From NCBI RefSeq assembly GCF_012030425.1, contig NZ_JAAUVN010000001.1, positions 868,001 through 932,000 of the forward strand: a stretch of 64,000 nt of DNA, read 5' to 3'. The stretch is from Sphingobacterium sp. B16(2022) (lineage in GTDB: Bacteria; Bacteroidota; Bacteroidia; Sphingobacteriales; Sphingobacteriaceae). The first letter of the stretch is position 1. Each line of letters starts with the position of its first letter. Shown in pieces: positions 7,801-17,372 of the stretch. The position numbers were made by a program, and so were the translations under genes. Under the pieces are notes generated by a model that was not told the origin of the DNA, did not search any database, and was given only the letters and a program-made list of their open reading frames with translations.

Positions 7801-8778
7801 ATGAAAAAATATACATATAGCGAATCTCGGGATACCCGCTCAGGCTTTGGAGCGGGACTGTTGGAAGCTGGCCGTCAAGATGAACATGTCGTGGCACTTT
7901 GTGCTGATTTGATCGGGTCACTAAAGATGAACGATTTCATAAAAGAATTTCCGGAAAGATTCTTCCAGATCGGTATTGCGGAAGCCAATATGATGGGAAT
8001 AGCGGCAGGTCTGACCATCGGGAATAGGATTCCGTTTACAGGTACTTTTGCCAACTTCGCAACCGGAAGGGTTTATGATCAAATACGCCAATCGATCGCT
8101 TATTCTAATAAGAATGTGAAGATCGCGGCCTCGCATGCAGGATTGACACTTGGTGAGGATGGTGCGACGCATCAGATTTTGGAGGATATAGGGTTGATGA
8201 AGATGCTACCAGGGATGACAGTGATCAATCCTTGCGATTATAACCAGACCAAAGCTGCGACGATTGCTGCCGCAAAGTATTTCGGTCCTGTGTATCTCCG
8301 TTTTGGAAGACCTGTAGTACCTGTCTTTACACCAGAAGATCAAGAATTTGAGATCGGAAAAGCGGTTATGCTGAACGAAGGGAATGATGTGACTATTATT
8401 GCCACAGGACACTTGGTCTGGGAAGCCATTCAAGCAGGTGAGCTTTTAGAGCAATTGGGTATAGATGCAGAGATTATTAATATACACACCATTAAGCCGT
8501 TGGATGACAGTGCAATATTGAAGTCGGTTCGGAAAACAGGTTGTGTGGTGACTGCTGAAGAGCACAATCGCTTAGGTGGTTTAGGAGACAGTGTTGCACA
8601 GCTGCTTGTCAAGAATATGCCGATCCCACAAGAATATATTGCTGTTGATGATTGTTTCGGTCAATCGGGGACTCCTGCGCAGTTAATGGAAAAATATGGT
8701 TTAAATGCGGCGAACATCGTATCTGCAGTAGAGAAAGTGATTTCCAGAAAAATAGATCAATCTGCACAAGTGATATAA
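7801..8778 (+). CDS. Transketolase, C-terminal subunit
   Basis: A 325-residue protein with the pyrimidine-binding domain (about residues 5-165, including DLIGSLKM and the catalytic-Glu region GIAEANMMGIAAGLT) and the transketolase C-terminal domain (about 190-310). It completes the split enzyme started at 6935, and the two genes are 8 bp apart. Cytoplasmic. No missing motifs were noticed. After it comes a 131-bp gap with an inverted repeat, so the following secreted-enzyme genes may have their own promoter. Confidence 0.92.
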   Translation: MKKYTYSESRDTRSGFGAGLLEAGRQDEHVVALCADLIGSLKMNDFIKEFPERFFQIGIAEANMMGIAAGLTIGNRIPFTGTFANFATGRVYDQIRQSIAYSNKNVKIAASHAGLTLGEDGATHQILEDIGLMKMLPGMTVINPCDYNQTKAATIAAAKYFGPVYLRFGRPVVPVFTPEDQEFEIGKAVMLNEGNDVTIIATGHLVWEAIQAGELLEQLGIDAEIINIHTIKPLDDSAILKSVRKTGCVVTAEEHNRLGGLGDSVAQLLVKNMPIPQEYIAVDDCFGQSGTPAQLMEKYGLNAANIVSAVEKVISRKIDQSAQVI

Positions 8779-8856
8779 ACCCTTTAATCTTCTGAATTCC
8801 ATGGATTCAAAAAAATAGGTAAGGAAAAGGTCGGCTGATTCATGCTTATTGAAACC

Positions 8857-8879
8857 TAAATTGATAAATGATCAATTTA
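8857..8879. promoter_or_regulatory. Inverted repeat upstream of the esterase gene, operator candidate
   Basis: A perfect inverted repeat, TAAATTGAT (8857-8865) and ATCAATTTA (8871-8879), separated by 5 bp and lying 30 bp before the esterase start. There is no T run, so it is not a terminator. A regulator site at the junction between the metabolic genes and the secreted enzymes is plausible. Confidence 0.35.
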
Positions 8880-8909
8880 TATAAGTGTTAATATTCAATT
8901 ATAAACCAA

Positions 8910-9758
8910 ATGATTATGAAAAATATTTGGACGGTGTTATGTATAGTCCTATCCATTACGGTATTAAAAGCTCAAACCGTTACAGCTCCTGAGGGGTTTG
9001 CTGTATATCAACCGGATATTATACATGGTAAAATAGATACGATTACTTATCCTTCATCAACTGTTGGTATAGAACGGACGGCTTTAGTGTATTTACCTCC
9101 TGGGTTCTCGGCAAAGGAATTGTACCCCGTACTTTATCTTTTACATGGGATCGGTGGCGATCAGTTTGAGTGGTTAAACAATGGTACTCCTCATGTTATT
9201 CTAGATAATCTGTATGCACAAGGTAAGCTGGAACCGATGATCGTGGTATTGCCCAATGGCCGTGCCATGAAAGATGATCGTGCTATAGGTAATATCATGG
9301 ATGCGGCTAAAGTTGAGGCTTTTGCGACGTTTCAAAGAGATCTTATTGATGATCTTATTCCATATGTCGAAAAAACTTATCCTGTGAATGCGAACCCTTT
9401 GAATCGTGCCTTATTTGGATTATCCATGGGGGGAGGTCAAGCTCTAAATTTTGGTCTTGGTAACTTGGATACATTTGCCTGGGTCGGTGGATTTTCTTCC
9501 GCACCCAATACCCTAATGCCTGAGCAACTGATCCCACATCCGCAAGAAGTAAAAGACAAACTCAAGTTACTTTGGCTTTCTTGTGGCGATCAAGATGGTT
9601 TAATCACTATTACGAACAGAACACATGATTATTTGAAAAAGCATGAGGTACCGCATGTCTTCTATATCGAGCCGGGAGGACATGATTTTAAGGTTTGGAA
9701 GAATGATCTGTATCAGATTTCGCAATTGTTGTTTAAGGAGCGTAGTCAGGGTAAATGA
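8910..9758 (+). CDS. CE1-like (feruloyl/acetyl) esterase, exported
   Basis: A 282-residue alpha/beta hydrolase of the esterase D/CE1 type. After a signal peptide (to about residue 21, VLKAQ) come the oxyanion region YLLHGIGGDQFEW, the nucleophile Ser172 in GLSMGGGQ, a probable acid Asp in SCGDQDG (227-229) and His258 in PGGHDF. CE1 enzymes in xylan loci remove ferulate or acetyl groups from arabinoxylan. Which acyl group is cut cannot be read from the sequence. Probably periplasmic. A second ATG two codons in (8916) is an equally good start. It is followed 109 bp later by GH95. Confidence 0.82.
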   Translation: MIMKNIWTVLCIVLSITVLKAQTVTAPEGFAVYQPDIIHGKIDTITYPSSTVGIERTALVYLPPGFSAKELYPVLYLLHGIGGDQFEWLNNGTPHVILDNLYAQGKLEPMIVVLPNGRAMKDDRAIGNIMDAAKVEAFATFQRDLIDDLIPYVEKTYPVNANPLNRALFGLSMGGGQALNFGLGNLDTFAWVGGFSSAPNTLMPEQLIPHPQEVKDKLKLLWLSCGDQDGLITITNRTHDYLKKHEVPHVFYIEPGGHDFKVWKNDLYQISQLLFKERSQGK

Positions 9759-9867
9759 TCACATTTTGAATATGTATGTAGGCTATTTGGTTCCTGAAAC
9801 AGGGTTATAAGTTGACCAATACAGGCTAATCAATGTATAAAATAATAAGTAGAGGAAACAAAATAGC

Positions 9868-12321
9868 ATGATGAGATTGATGGTTGCTAAATTATTTACG
9901 ATCATAGGGATAGTAAAGCTGTCGATATTCGGCTGTGTTGCATATGCGCAGCATAAAAGCTCACTAAAATTGTGGTATGATCAACCTGTCGTTGATCAGA
10001 TCTGGGAACAGGCATTACCGATCGGGAATGGGCGTTTGGGAGCGATGGTGTATGGTATTCCGGAGCGTGAAGAATTACAGCTTAACGAAGAAACGATTTA
10101 TGCCGGGGGACCATACCGCAATGATAATCCGAATGCGTTAAACGCACTTCCTCAAATTCAGCAATTGATCTTTGCTGGTAAAACAGAGGCGGCCGATCGC
10201 TTAACAAATCAATCATTTTTTACCAAAACCCATGGCATGCCCTATCAGACGGCGGGCAGTGTTATATTAAATTTTCCTGATCATAAACATTATCAGCATT
10301 ATTACCGCGAACTGGATCTCGAAAAAGCTGTCGTGCAGTCACGCTATACGGTAGATGGTGTCACCTATACGCGTCAAGTGTTTTCTTCTTTTGCTGATGA
10401 TGTGATTGTAATGGAAATAACCGCTAGTAAAAAGGGTGCTTTAAATTTTGATCTCGAATATGCAAATCCCTCCGAGTGCAAGGTTTATAAATCTGGTCAA
10501 AGCCTAATTTTAGAAGGCAGCGGGACATCGCATGAGGGTATTGAGGGAAAAATCAGGTATCAAAAGCATACGGCTGTTAAAAATAAGGACGGCCGTGTCA
10601 CGCTCACGGATAATAAACTGACCGTATCGGGCGCGACATCGGTCGTGATCTATATGGCTGTTGCTACAAATTTTGTGAATTACAAAACAGTTGATCAGAA
10701 TGCAGGTGTTAAAGCAGCCAGTACATTAGCACTGGCTCAAAAGAAAGCTTTTCAAACGGCATTGAAACAGCATATCGCGATGTACAGCAAGCAATTCGCA
10801 CGTTTCAAATTAGATCTGGGTCAAACAGCTGGACAAGAAAATCTGACGACTACTAAACGGATTGAAAGTTTCAAAACGACACAAGATCCAGCTTTGGTGG
10901 CGTTATTGGTGCAGTTTGGACGGTATTTATTGATCTGCTCTTCTCAGCCTGGTGGACAGCCTGCTAATTTGCAGGGGATCTGGAATAGATCGATGAACCC
11001 GCCATGGGATAGCAAATATACGGTCAATATTAACACCGAAATGAACTACTGGCCAGCGGAGGTTACTAATCTTTCAGAAACGCATGAGCCACTTTTTCAG
11101 CTTATTAAAGAGTTGAGCGAGAGTGGTCGAGAAACTGCACGGGTACTCTATGGTGCTGATGGATGGGTTACGCACCATAACACAGATCTCTGGCGGGTGA
11201 CCAGTCCAATTGATTTTGCGGCAGCAGGTATGTGGCCGACAGGCGGAACATGGCTAACGCAGCATTTATGGGAGCACTATTTATACACCGGTGATCAGAA
11301 GTTTCTTACTGAAGTGTATCCTGTCATGAAAGGAGCGGCCGATTTTATTCTTTCTATATTGATTGCACATCCTAAGCATAAAGACTGGCTGGTCATTGCA
11401 CCCTCCATATCTCCCGAGCACGGGCCGATCTCTGCGGGGGTTACCATGGACAATCAACTGGCTTTCGATATCCTTACACGTACGGCATTAGCGAGCGAGA
11501 TTGTCGATCAAGATGCCGCTTATCAAGCGAAATTAATAAAAGCCGCTCGAAAGCTTCCGCCTATGCAAGTAGGCCGATATGCGCAATTGCAAGAGTGGCT
11601 GGAAGATCTTGATGATCCTAAAAGTGACCATCGGCATGTATCGCACATGTATGGCCTGTATCCGGGAAACCAAATATCGGCGTATCGGACGCCCCAATTA
11701 TTTGAGGCTGCTGCTAATTCATTGCAGTATCGAGGTGATTTTGCGACAGGTTGGTCCATCGGGTGGAAGATCAATCTATGGGCACGTTTGCTCGATGGGA
11801 ATAAAGCGTATCAGATCATTGACAATATGTTGACTTTAGCGAATCATAAAAATCCGGATGGACGGACTTATCCCAATATGTTTACAGCCCATCCACCTTT
11901 TCAGATTGATGGAAATTTTGGTTTGAGTGCAGGAGTTGCTGAAATGCTGCTACAGAGCCATGACAGAGCGGTGCATATCCTGCCTGCTTTATCGGAATTA
12001 TGGAGCGATGGCGCTGTCTCGGGTATTGTAGCTAGAGGTGGATTTACTGTTGATATGAACTGGAAAGATGGTCAGATTCGGAACATTGCTGTTACCTCAA
12101 AAATTGGCGGAAATCTACGTTTACGATCCTACTGGCCACTAAAAGGTAAGGGGTTGAAGAGAGCAGCTGGTGAAAACGAAAATAGTCTGTTAAACCCCAT
12201 AGCTGGAAAAGAAGCTCTTGTGTCATCACAAGCGACTTTGAAAGGGAAGCATTTGAGACCAATCTTTGAGTACGATATGGCTACTCAAAGAGGAGAAAAG
12301 TATGTTTTTAACGCACAGTAA
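9868..12321 (+). CDS. GH95 glycoside hydrolase (alpha-L-galactosidase or alpha-L-fucosidase)
   Basis: An 817-residue exported enzyme with a signal peptide (to about residue 28), the GH95 N-terminal beta-domain (about 33-290, with LPIGNGRLGAMVYG and LNEETIYAGGPY), an (alpha/alpha)6 catalytic barrel (about 310-720, with NINTEMNYWPAEVTNLSE and DGNFGLSAGVAEML) and a C-terminal beta-domain. The length is normal. GH95 was first known for alpha-1,2-L-fucosidases, but members in Bacteroides xylan loci have been shown to be alpha-L-galactosidases acting on side chains of complex cereal xylans. The context favours that role. The specificity call is inference. Confidence 0.88.
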   Translation: MMRLMVAKLFTIIGIVKLSIFGCVAYAQHKSSLKLWYDQPVVDQIWEQALPIGNGRLGAMVYGIPEREELQLNEETIYAGGPYRNDNPNALNALPQIQQLIFAGKTEAADRLTNQSFFTKTHGMPYQTAGSVILNFPDHKHYQHYYRELDLEKAVVQSRYTVDGVTYTRQVFSSFADDVIVMEITASKKGALNFDLEYANPSECKVYKSGQSLILEGSGTSHEGIEGKIRYQKHTAVKNKDGRVTLTDNKLTVSGATSVVIYMAVATNFVNYKTVDQNAGVKAASTLALAQKKAFQTALKQHIAMYSKQFARFKLDLGQTAGQENLTTTKRIESFKTTQDPALVALLVQFGRYLLICSSQPGGQPANLQGIWNRSMNPPWDSKYTVNINTEMNYWPAEVTNLSETHEPLFQLIKELSESGRETARVLYGADGWVTHHNTDLWRVTSPIDFAAAGMWPTGGTWLTQHLWEHYLYTGDQKFLTEVYPVMKGAADFILSILIAHPKHKDWLVIAPSISPEHGPISAGVTMDNQLAFDILTRTALASEIVDQDAAYQAKLIKAARKLPPMQVGRYAQLQEWLEDLDDPKSDHRHVSHMYGLYPGNQISAYRTPQLFEAAANSLQYRGDFATGWSIGWKINLWARLLDGNKAYQIIDNMLTLANHKNPDGRTYPNMFTAHPPFQIDGNFGLSAGVAEMLLQSHDRAVHILPALSELWSDGAVSGIVARGGFTVDMNWKDGQIRNIAVTSKIGGNLRLRSYWPLKGKGLKRAAGENENSLLNPIAGKEALVSSQATLKGKHLRPIFEYDMATQRGEKYVFNAQ

Positions 12322-12403
12322 TTGCTTTAAAAGCATGTGAAAAGATAATGTTGACGAACAATAGGGAATAAAGAGACCAAAAAAAATATTAGAAAAATAG
12401 GAT

Positions 12404-13885
12404 ATGTTATTATTAGGAATAGATTTAGGGACTTCCTCTATTAAAGTTTCGGTTATTGATGCACAGACCAATAGGAGAATCGTGTCTACACAGTACCCCG
12501 ATAGCGAAGCTGCAATTATTTCGGAACAGCAGGGCTGGGCGGAGCAAGATCCCAATCTGTGGTGGAAGCATACAAAATTGGCGATAAAAAAGCTTAACAG
12601 TACAGGACTTTATAATCCGAAGTATATCGGTGCCATTGGAATTGCTTATCAAATGCATGGCCTCGTGATCGTAGACAAGGATCAACGACCACTGCGTAAT
12701 GCCATTATCTGGTGCGATAGTCGAGCTGTTGCAATAGGCGATCAGGCAATCTCAGATCTGTCCGCTTCTGGTTTTTTGGCCTCACATCTCAATTCTCCAG
12801 GAAATTTCACCGCTTCAAAGTTAGCCTGGGTGAAACACAATGAACCCGAACTGTATGCGAGGATACATAAATTCATGCTACCGGGTGATTATTTGAGCAT
12901 GTGTTTAACAGGTGAAATTAATTCTAATATCAGTTCTATATCGGAAGGAATCTTCTGGGATTTTAAGAACAATAGGATCTCGGAGACCTTACTTGATTAT
13001 TATGGTATTGATCAGGATTTAGTTCCGGATATTTTACCTGTTTTCTCAAACTATGGACTGATCAAACCCGAAGTAGCGGATGAACTGAACCTTTCCAGAG
13101 ATGCTTTCGTGAGTTATAAAGCCGGTGATCAGCCTAATAATGCACTTTCTTTGAATGTATTTGAACCCGGAGAAGTGGCTGCGACTGCTGGTACATCGGG
13201 TGTTATATATGCGGTTACGGATCAACTGGTGTATGATCAGGAGTCTCGTGTCAATACATTTGCGCATGTCAACCATAATTCTTCGCAGACAAGCTTAGGA
13301 GTGCTGCTCTGTATAAATGGTACCGGTATCCAAAATAGCTGGATGAAAAAAATAACGGCACTGGGCAATGACTATGTACAGATCAATCAATTGGCGTCTA
13401 ATATCGCCATAGGTTCTGATGGTATCACGGTTTTGCCTTTTGGCAATGGTGCCGAAAGAATGTTAAAAAATAGGATGGTGCATGCCCATATCGAAAATAT
13501 TGATTTTGTACGTCACGACGAAGCGCACCTGTGGCGTGCCGCTCAAGAAGGAATAGCTTTCTCTTTTCGCTACGGTCTGGATATTTTGAGGCAGAATGGA
13601 ATAGAACCAAAAGTAATCCGTGCCGGACATGCCAATTTATTTTTAAGCCCCGTATTTCAGCAGTCTTTTGCTGGGGTGACACAGGTAGAAGTCGAGCTTT
13701 ATGATAATGATGGAAGTGTGGGGGCAGCGCTGGGAGCTGGAATCGGAGCAGAGATATTTGCTTCTCGGAAAGAAGCATTTGCCGGATTGGAGAAACATGC
13801 GATCATTGAACCTTCACATATCACTTTATATGATGAGCTGTATGAGAAATGGAAAGATAGTTTAAATAGGAAATTGTTAAATTAA
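12404..13885 (+). CDS. xylB: Xylulokinase
   Basis: A 493-residue FGGY-family sugar kinase: N-terminal lobe with LLGIDLGTSSIKVSVID, substrate-contact motif AYQMHGLVIVD, catalytic/hinge region KAGDQPNNALSLN, and phosphate-binding ATAGTSGVIYA. It phosphorylates D-xylulose to xylulose 5-phosphate in the cytoplasm. FGGY kinases differ in substrate, but the xylose isomerase gene 6 bp downstream and the transketolase upstream make xylulokinase secure. The order xylB-xylA is co-directional and tightly packed, so the two are co-translated from one message. Confidence 0.93.
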   Translation: MLLLGIDLGTSSIKVSVIDAQTNRRIVSTQYPDSEAAIISEQQGWAEQDPNLWWKHTKLAIKKLNSTGLYNPKYIGAIGIAYQMHGLVIVDKDQRPLRNAIIWCDSRAVAIGDQAISDLSASGFLASHLNSPGNFTASKLAWVKHNEPELYARIHKFMLPGDYLSMCLTGEINSNISSISEGIFWDFKNNRISETLLDYYGIDQDLVPDILPVFSNYGLIKPEVADELNLSRDAFVSYKAGDQPNNALSLNVFEPGEVAATAGTSGVIYAVTDQLVYDQESRVNTFAHVNHNSSQTSLGVLLCINGTGIQNSWMKKITALGNDYVQINQLASNIAIGSDGITVLPFGNGAERMLKNRMVHAHIENIDFVRHDEAHLWRAAQEGIAFSFRYGLDILRQNGIEPKVIRAGHANLFLSPVFQQSFAGVTQVEVELYDNDGSVGAALGAGIGAEIFASRKEAFAGLEKHAIIEPSHITLYDELYEKWKDSLNRKLLN

Positions 13886-13891
13886 TAAAAA

Positions 13892-15220
13892 ATGGAAGTA
13901 TTATTAGGAAATCAGGAGTATTTCAAAAACATTGGACAGATAAAATATGAAGGGGTAGATTCGGATAATCCACTCGCATTTAGATGGTATGATGCAAATC
14001 GTGTGGTAGCAGGAAAAACGATGGCCGAGCATCTAAGATTTGCATGTGCTTACTGGCATTCGTTTAATGGGAATGGATCGGATCCGTTTGGAGGACCGAC
14101 ACAGTTTTTTCCATGGGATGCCAAACCTACGATCATAGACCGGGCAAAAGATAAAATGGATGCCGCATTTGAATTTATGACGAAAATGCAATTGCCCTAC
14201 TATTGTTTTCACGATGTCGATCTGGTTGATTATACCGATAATGTGGTTGAAAATGAACGAAACATGGAGCGTATCGTGGATTATGCCAAGGAAAAGCAAA
14301 CACAGAGCGGTATCAAATTGCTCTGGGGAACTGCTAACCTGTTTAGCCATCACCGTTATATGAACGGTGCTTCAACCAATCCTGATTTTCATGTACTGGC
14401 GCATGGTGGTGCACAGGTAAAAGCCGCTATTGATGCTACGATTGCCCTTGGGGGTGAAAACTACGTGTTCTGGGGGGGACGTGAAGGATATATGTCGCTC
14501 CTGAATACAGATATGAAAAGAGAGCAGGACCATCTGGCCCGTTTTTTACATCTGGCTAAAGATTATGCCCGTAAAAATGGTTTCAAGGGTTCGTTCTTTA
14601 TTGAACCTAAACCCTGCGAGCCTTCTAAGCATCAGTATGATTTTGATGCGGCAACGGTAATTGGCTTTTTGAGAAAGTATGATCTATTGGATGATTTTCA
14701 GTTAAACCTGGAAGTGAACCATGCTACTCTGGCAGGACATACTTTTCAGCATGAATTGCAAGTTGCTGCAGATGCGGGGCTTTTAGGGTCTATCGATGCT
14801 AACCGTGGTGATTATCAAAATGGCTGGGATACCGACCAATTTCCAAACGATCTGAATGAACTGACCGAATCGCTGTTAATTATTTTAGAAGCTGGTGGTT
14901 TAAAAGGCGGCGGTGTCAATTTTGATGCTAAGATCCGCAGAAATTCAACGGATCCTGCCGACCTGTTTTATGCCCATGTCGGTGGAATGGACAATTTTGC
15001 TCGAGCTTTGGTCATTGCAGATAATATTCTTCAGAAATCTGATTATAAAAAAATACGTTCAGAGCGCTATGCTAGTTTTGATACTGGTGCCGGTGCTGAT
15101 TTTGAGCAAGGAAAATTGACTTTAGAAGATCTCCGGAACTTTGCTGCTGAAAATGGTGAACCTAAACTTATTAGCGGTAAGCAGGAATATTTAGAGAATT
15201 TAATTAACCGTTTTATTTAA
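13892..15220 (+). CDS. xylA: Xylose isomerase
   Basis: A 442-residue class II xylose isomerase (TIM-barrel, two divalent metals). Visible motifs are [12 protein letters not shown], the catalytic FHDVDLVD (His107, Asp110), [14 protein letters not shown], the metal/base segment [12 protein letters not shown] (Glu238, Lys240), [17 protein letters not shown] and [16 protein letters not shown]. It converts D-xylose to D-xylulose in the cytoplasm. It is the last gene of the tal-tktNC-esterase-GH95-xylB-xylA run and is followed by a good terminator at 15252. Confidence 0.96.
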   Translation: MEVLLGNQEYFKNIGQIKYEGVDSDNPLAFRWYDANRVVAGKTMAEHLRFACAYWHSFNGNGSDPFGGPTQFFPWDAKPTIIDRAKDKMDAAFEFMTKMQLPYYCFHDVDLVDYTDNVVENERNMERIVDYAKEKQTQSGIKLLWGTANLFSHHRYMNGASTNPDFHVLAHGGAQVKAAIDATIALGGENYVFWGGREGYMSLLNTDMKREQDHLARFLHLAKDYARKNGFKGSFFIEPKPCEPSKHQYDFDAATVIGFLRKYDLLDDFQLNLEVNHATLAGHTFQHELQVAADAGLLGSIDANRGDYQNGWDTDQFPNDLNELTESLLIILEAGGLKGGGVNFDAKIRRNSTDPADLFYAHVGGMDNFARALVIADNILQKSDYKKIRSERYASFDTGAGADFEQGKLTLEDLRNFAAENGEPKLISGKQEYLENLINRFI

Positions 15221-15251
15221 CCCGTTTTAATAATTGTTTTTTTTTCGTTTT

Positions 15252-15297
15252 AGTTATGGGAAGGGCTTCTGCTCTTTTCATAACTTATTTTAATTTT
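15252..15297 (+). terminator. Rho-independent terminator after xylA
   Basis: A 15-bp stem (15252-15266 with 15271-15285, including several G-U pairs in RNA) with a UUCU tetraloop, followed by TATTTTAATTTT. It separates the xylBA transcript from the esterase/GH43 group. Confidence 0.8.
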
Positions 15298-15456
15298 ATC
15301 AAGTCCATAACCAATTGACCTGTTATTCCTGTCATAAGATGCAGAGCGATGCGCAATCATCGCAATCTTAACACATCCGATGAGATAATAAGCATATGGA
15401 GGGGAAGAAACTTAAAACCGCGATTTTTTTATACAAGGAAAATATATAATTGTTCT

Positions 15457-17310
15457 ATGAGAATTATTGCCATTCTGTTCAGCTTTTTTATTTACCAGCA
15501 TGTCGTTGCCAAGATCAGGCTTCCGGCTTTAATCAGCGATCGTATGGTACTGCAACGCGATGTGGATCTGAAATTGTGGGGCTGGGCAGACAGTGGCGAG
15601 AAAGTGACCATCCGTTTTCAGGGAAAAATTTACCATACACAACCTGATGCTGCTGGCAAATGGTCTGTGAGCCTGCCTCCGCAGCAAGCTGGTGGACCGT
15701 TTCTCATGGAAATTAATGAATTTGTGATTCGGGATATTCTTATTGGCGATGTCTGGCTGGCCTCAGGACAGTCTAATATGGAAACCCCTATAATGCGTTT
15801 AGTGGATCGGTATCCCGAGATCAATGTGTCCAATAATCACATGATACGCTATTATAAAGTACCGACACAGGAAGTGATACAGGAAAAAGAGGAGATTGCT
15901 TCGGACGCAAAATGGTACTCAGCGACAGCTACTGATGTGATCAATTGGACCGCTTTAGCCTATTTTTATGCGCAGGAAGCATACCACCACACGGGGGTTC
16001 CTGTAGGTATGTTGGTGGTCAGTAAAGGTGGCAGTACCATTCAAAGTTGGATTAATCAAGCGCATTTAAAAGAATTTCCAGCTTTGACCGTCAATAAAGA
16101 TGCATTAGCTGTTCTAGAAAATGCGGCGGTAGATCAGGGGGCCAATAAATGGTACCATGCAGATTGGGACGATCGTGACTGGAAAATAGCAACGGTGCCA
16201 AGCCGCTGGAATGAAACAGGTCTGGATGTTAAAGGTACGGTCTGGTACCGTAAAGATTTTAATTTACCTCCTGATATGGAGGGCAAGCATGCTAAACTTT
16301 ACTTAGGAACAATGGTCGATCGTGATTCTGTCTTTGTGAACGGCATATTTGTGGGCACTACTTCTTATTTCTATCCTCCCCGCAAATATGATATTCCTGC
16401 AGGAATTTTGAAATCGGGAAAAAATAATATCACCATCCGTTTAACAGCTCATGCCATTGATGGCGGCTTTATTCCTGATAAGCCATACCGAATGAGCAGT
16501 GATGAAATAGAAGTAGACCTTAGGGGAGAATGGAAATATAAAGTTGGCCAAGATTTAAATGTATTGGAGCAGGCAAAAAAACAGCTTCCAAATCTGGAAA
16601 CCATGGGGTCGATGCTTTACAATGGTATGCTCTATCCATTGCGCGACTATGAGGTGAAAGGGGTGATCTGGTATCAAGGGGAAAGTAATGCAGGAGATCC
16701 TAATTATGGGAAGTATTTAAAAGCACTGATCGCAAATTGGCGGACAACATTTCAAAAAGTTGAACTTCCTTTTTTACTTGTGCAGCTCCCTAATTATGCT
16801 CCGAAATCTGTCAAGCCACCAGTTGAAAGTGGTTGGGCCCGCGTTCGGGAAGCACAATTGCAAACCGCATTGGAAGTATCTAAAACGGCCTTGACAGTAA
16901 CTTATGATCTGGGCGAATGGAATGATATTCACCCATTAAATAAAAAAGATCTTGCCTACCGTTTGTTTTTGCAAGCGCGTCGATTGGTCTATGGAGAACA
17001 GGTGGTTAGTGAAGGTCCGCTTTATAAAAATATGAAGATCGATGGAAACAAGATTGTTTTGTTTTTCCATCAAAGTGCAGGCGGTTTAAAGAGTCGTGAA
17101 CATCGTTTAAAACATTTCGCCATAGCTGGCGAAGATAAGGCCTACGTGTGGGCAGATGCAGTTATTCAAGGTAATACGGTCATTGTGAGCAGTAATGAAG
17201 TTCCGAACCCTGTAGCCGTTCGTTATGCCTGGAGTGATAATCCGGAAGAAGCAAATCTTCAAAACAAGGAAGGATTACTTGCCTCGCCATTTCGTACTGA
17301 CAATTGGTAG
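15457..17310 (+). CDS. CE20-like SGNH xylan/xyloglucan acetylesterase (sialate O-acetylesterase family)
   Basis: The reading frame is open from 15349, but the ATG at 15457 starts a clean signal peptide (MRIIAILFSFF) and is chosen, giving 617 residues. An N-terminal beta-sandwich leads into an SGNH hydrolase domain with nucleophile Ser106 in ASGQSNMETP. This domain is interrupted by a jelly-roll resembling GH2 sugar-binding domains (TVWYRKDFNLPPDMEGKH). It then resumes at VIWYQGESNAGD and the likely Asp/His dyad in NDIHPLNKKD. SGNH enzymes with an inserted carbohydrate-binding jelly-roll form family CE20 and deacetylate xyloglucan or xylan. Periplasmic or exported. First gene after the xylA terminator. 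Confidence 0.8.
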   Translation: MRIIAILFSFFIYQHVVAKIRLPALISDRMVLQRDVDLKLWGWADSGEKVTIRFQGKIYHTQPDAAGKWSVSLPPQQAGGPFLMEINEFVIRDILIGDVWLASGQSNMETPIMRLVDRYPEINVSNNHMIRYYKVPTQEVIQEKEEIASDAKWYSATATDVINWTALAYFYAQEAYHHTGVPVGMLVVSKGGSTIQSWINQAHLKEFPALTVNKDALAVLENAAVDQGANKWYHADWDDRDWKIATVPSRWNETGLDVKGTVWYRKDFNLPPDMEGKHAKLYLGTMVDRDSVFVNGIFVGTTSYFYPPRKYDIPAGILKSGKNNITIRLTAHAIDGGFIPDKPYRMSSDEIEVDLRGEWKYKVGQDLNVLEQAKKQLPNLETMGSMLYNGMLYPLRDYEVKGVIWYQGESNAGDPNYGKYLKALIANWRTTFQKVELPFLLVQLPNYAPKSVKPPVESGWARVREAQLQTALEVSKTALTVTYDLGEWNDIHPLNKKDLAYRLFLQARRLVYGEQVVSEGPLYKNMKIDGNKIVLFFHQSAGGLKSREHRLKHFAIAGEDKAYVWADAVIQGNTVIVSSNEVPNPVAVRYAWSDNPEEANLQNKEGLLASPFRTDNW

Positions 17311-17372
17311 TGAGCTGTGGGGTAGCGGGGCGATGCATGCGGGGGTAATCAATAATATAGCAGAGAAAAATT

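Noticed and set aside
13046..13778. Minus-strand open frames within xylB
   Set aside because: They lie antisense to a secure xylulokinase gene and resemble no known protein.
15349..15456. Upstream extension of the CE20-like esterase
   Set aside because: The extra 36 residues are basic and polar and would bury the signal peptide; the ATG at 15457 gives a normal exported start.
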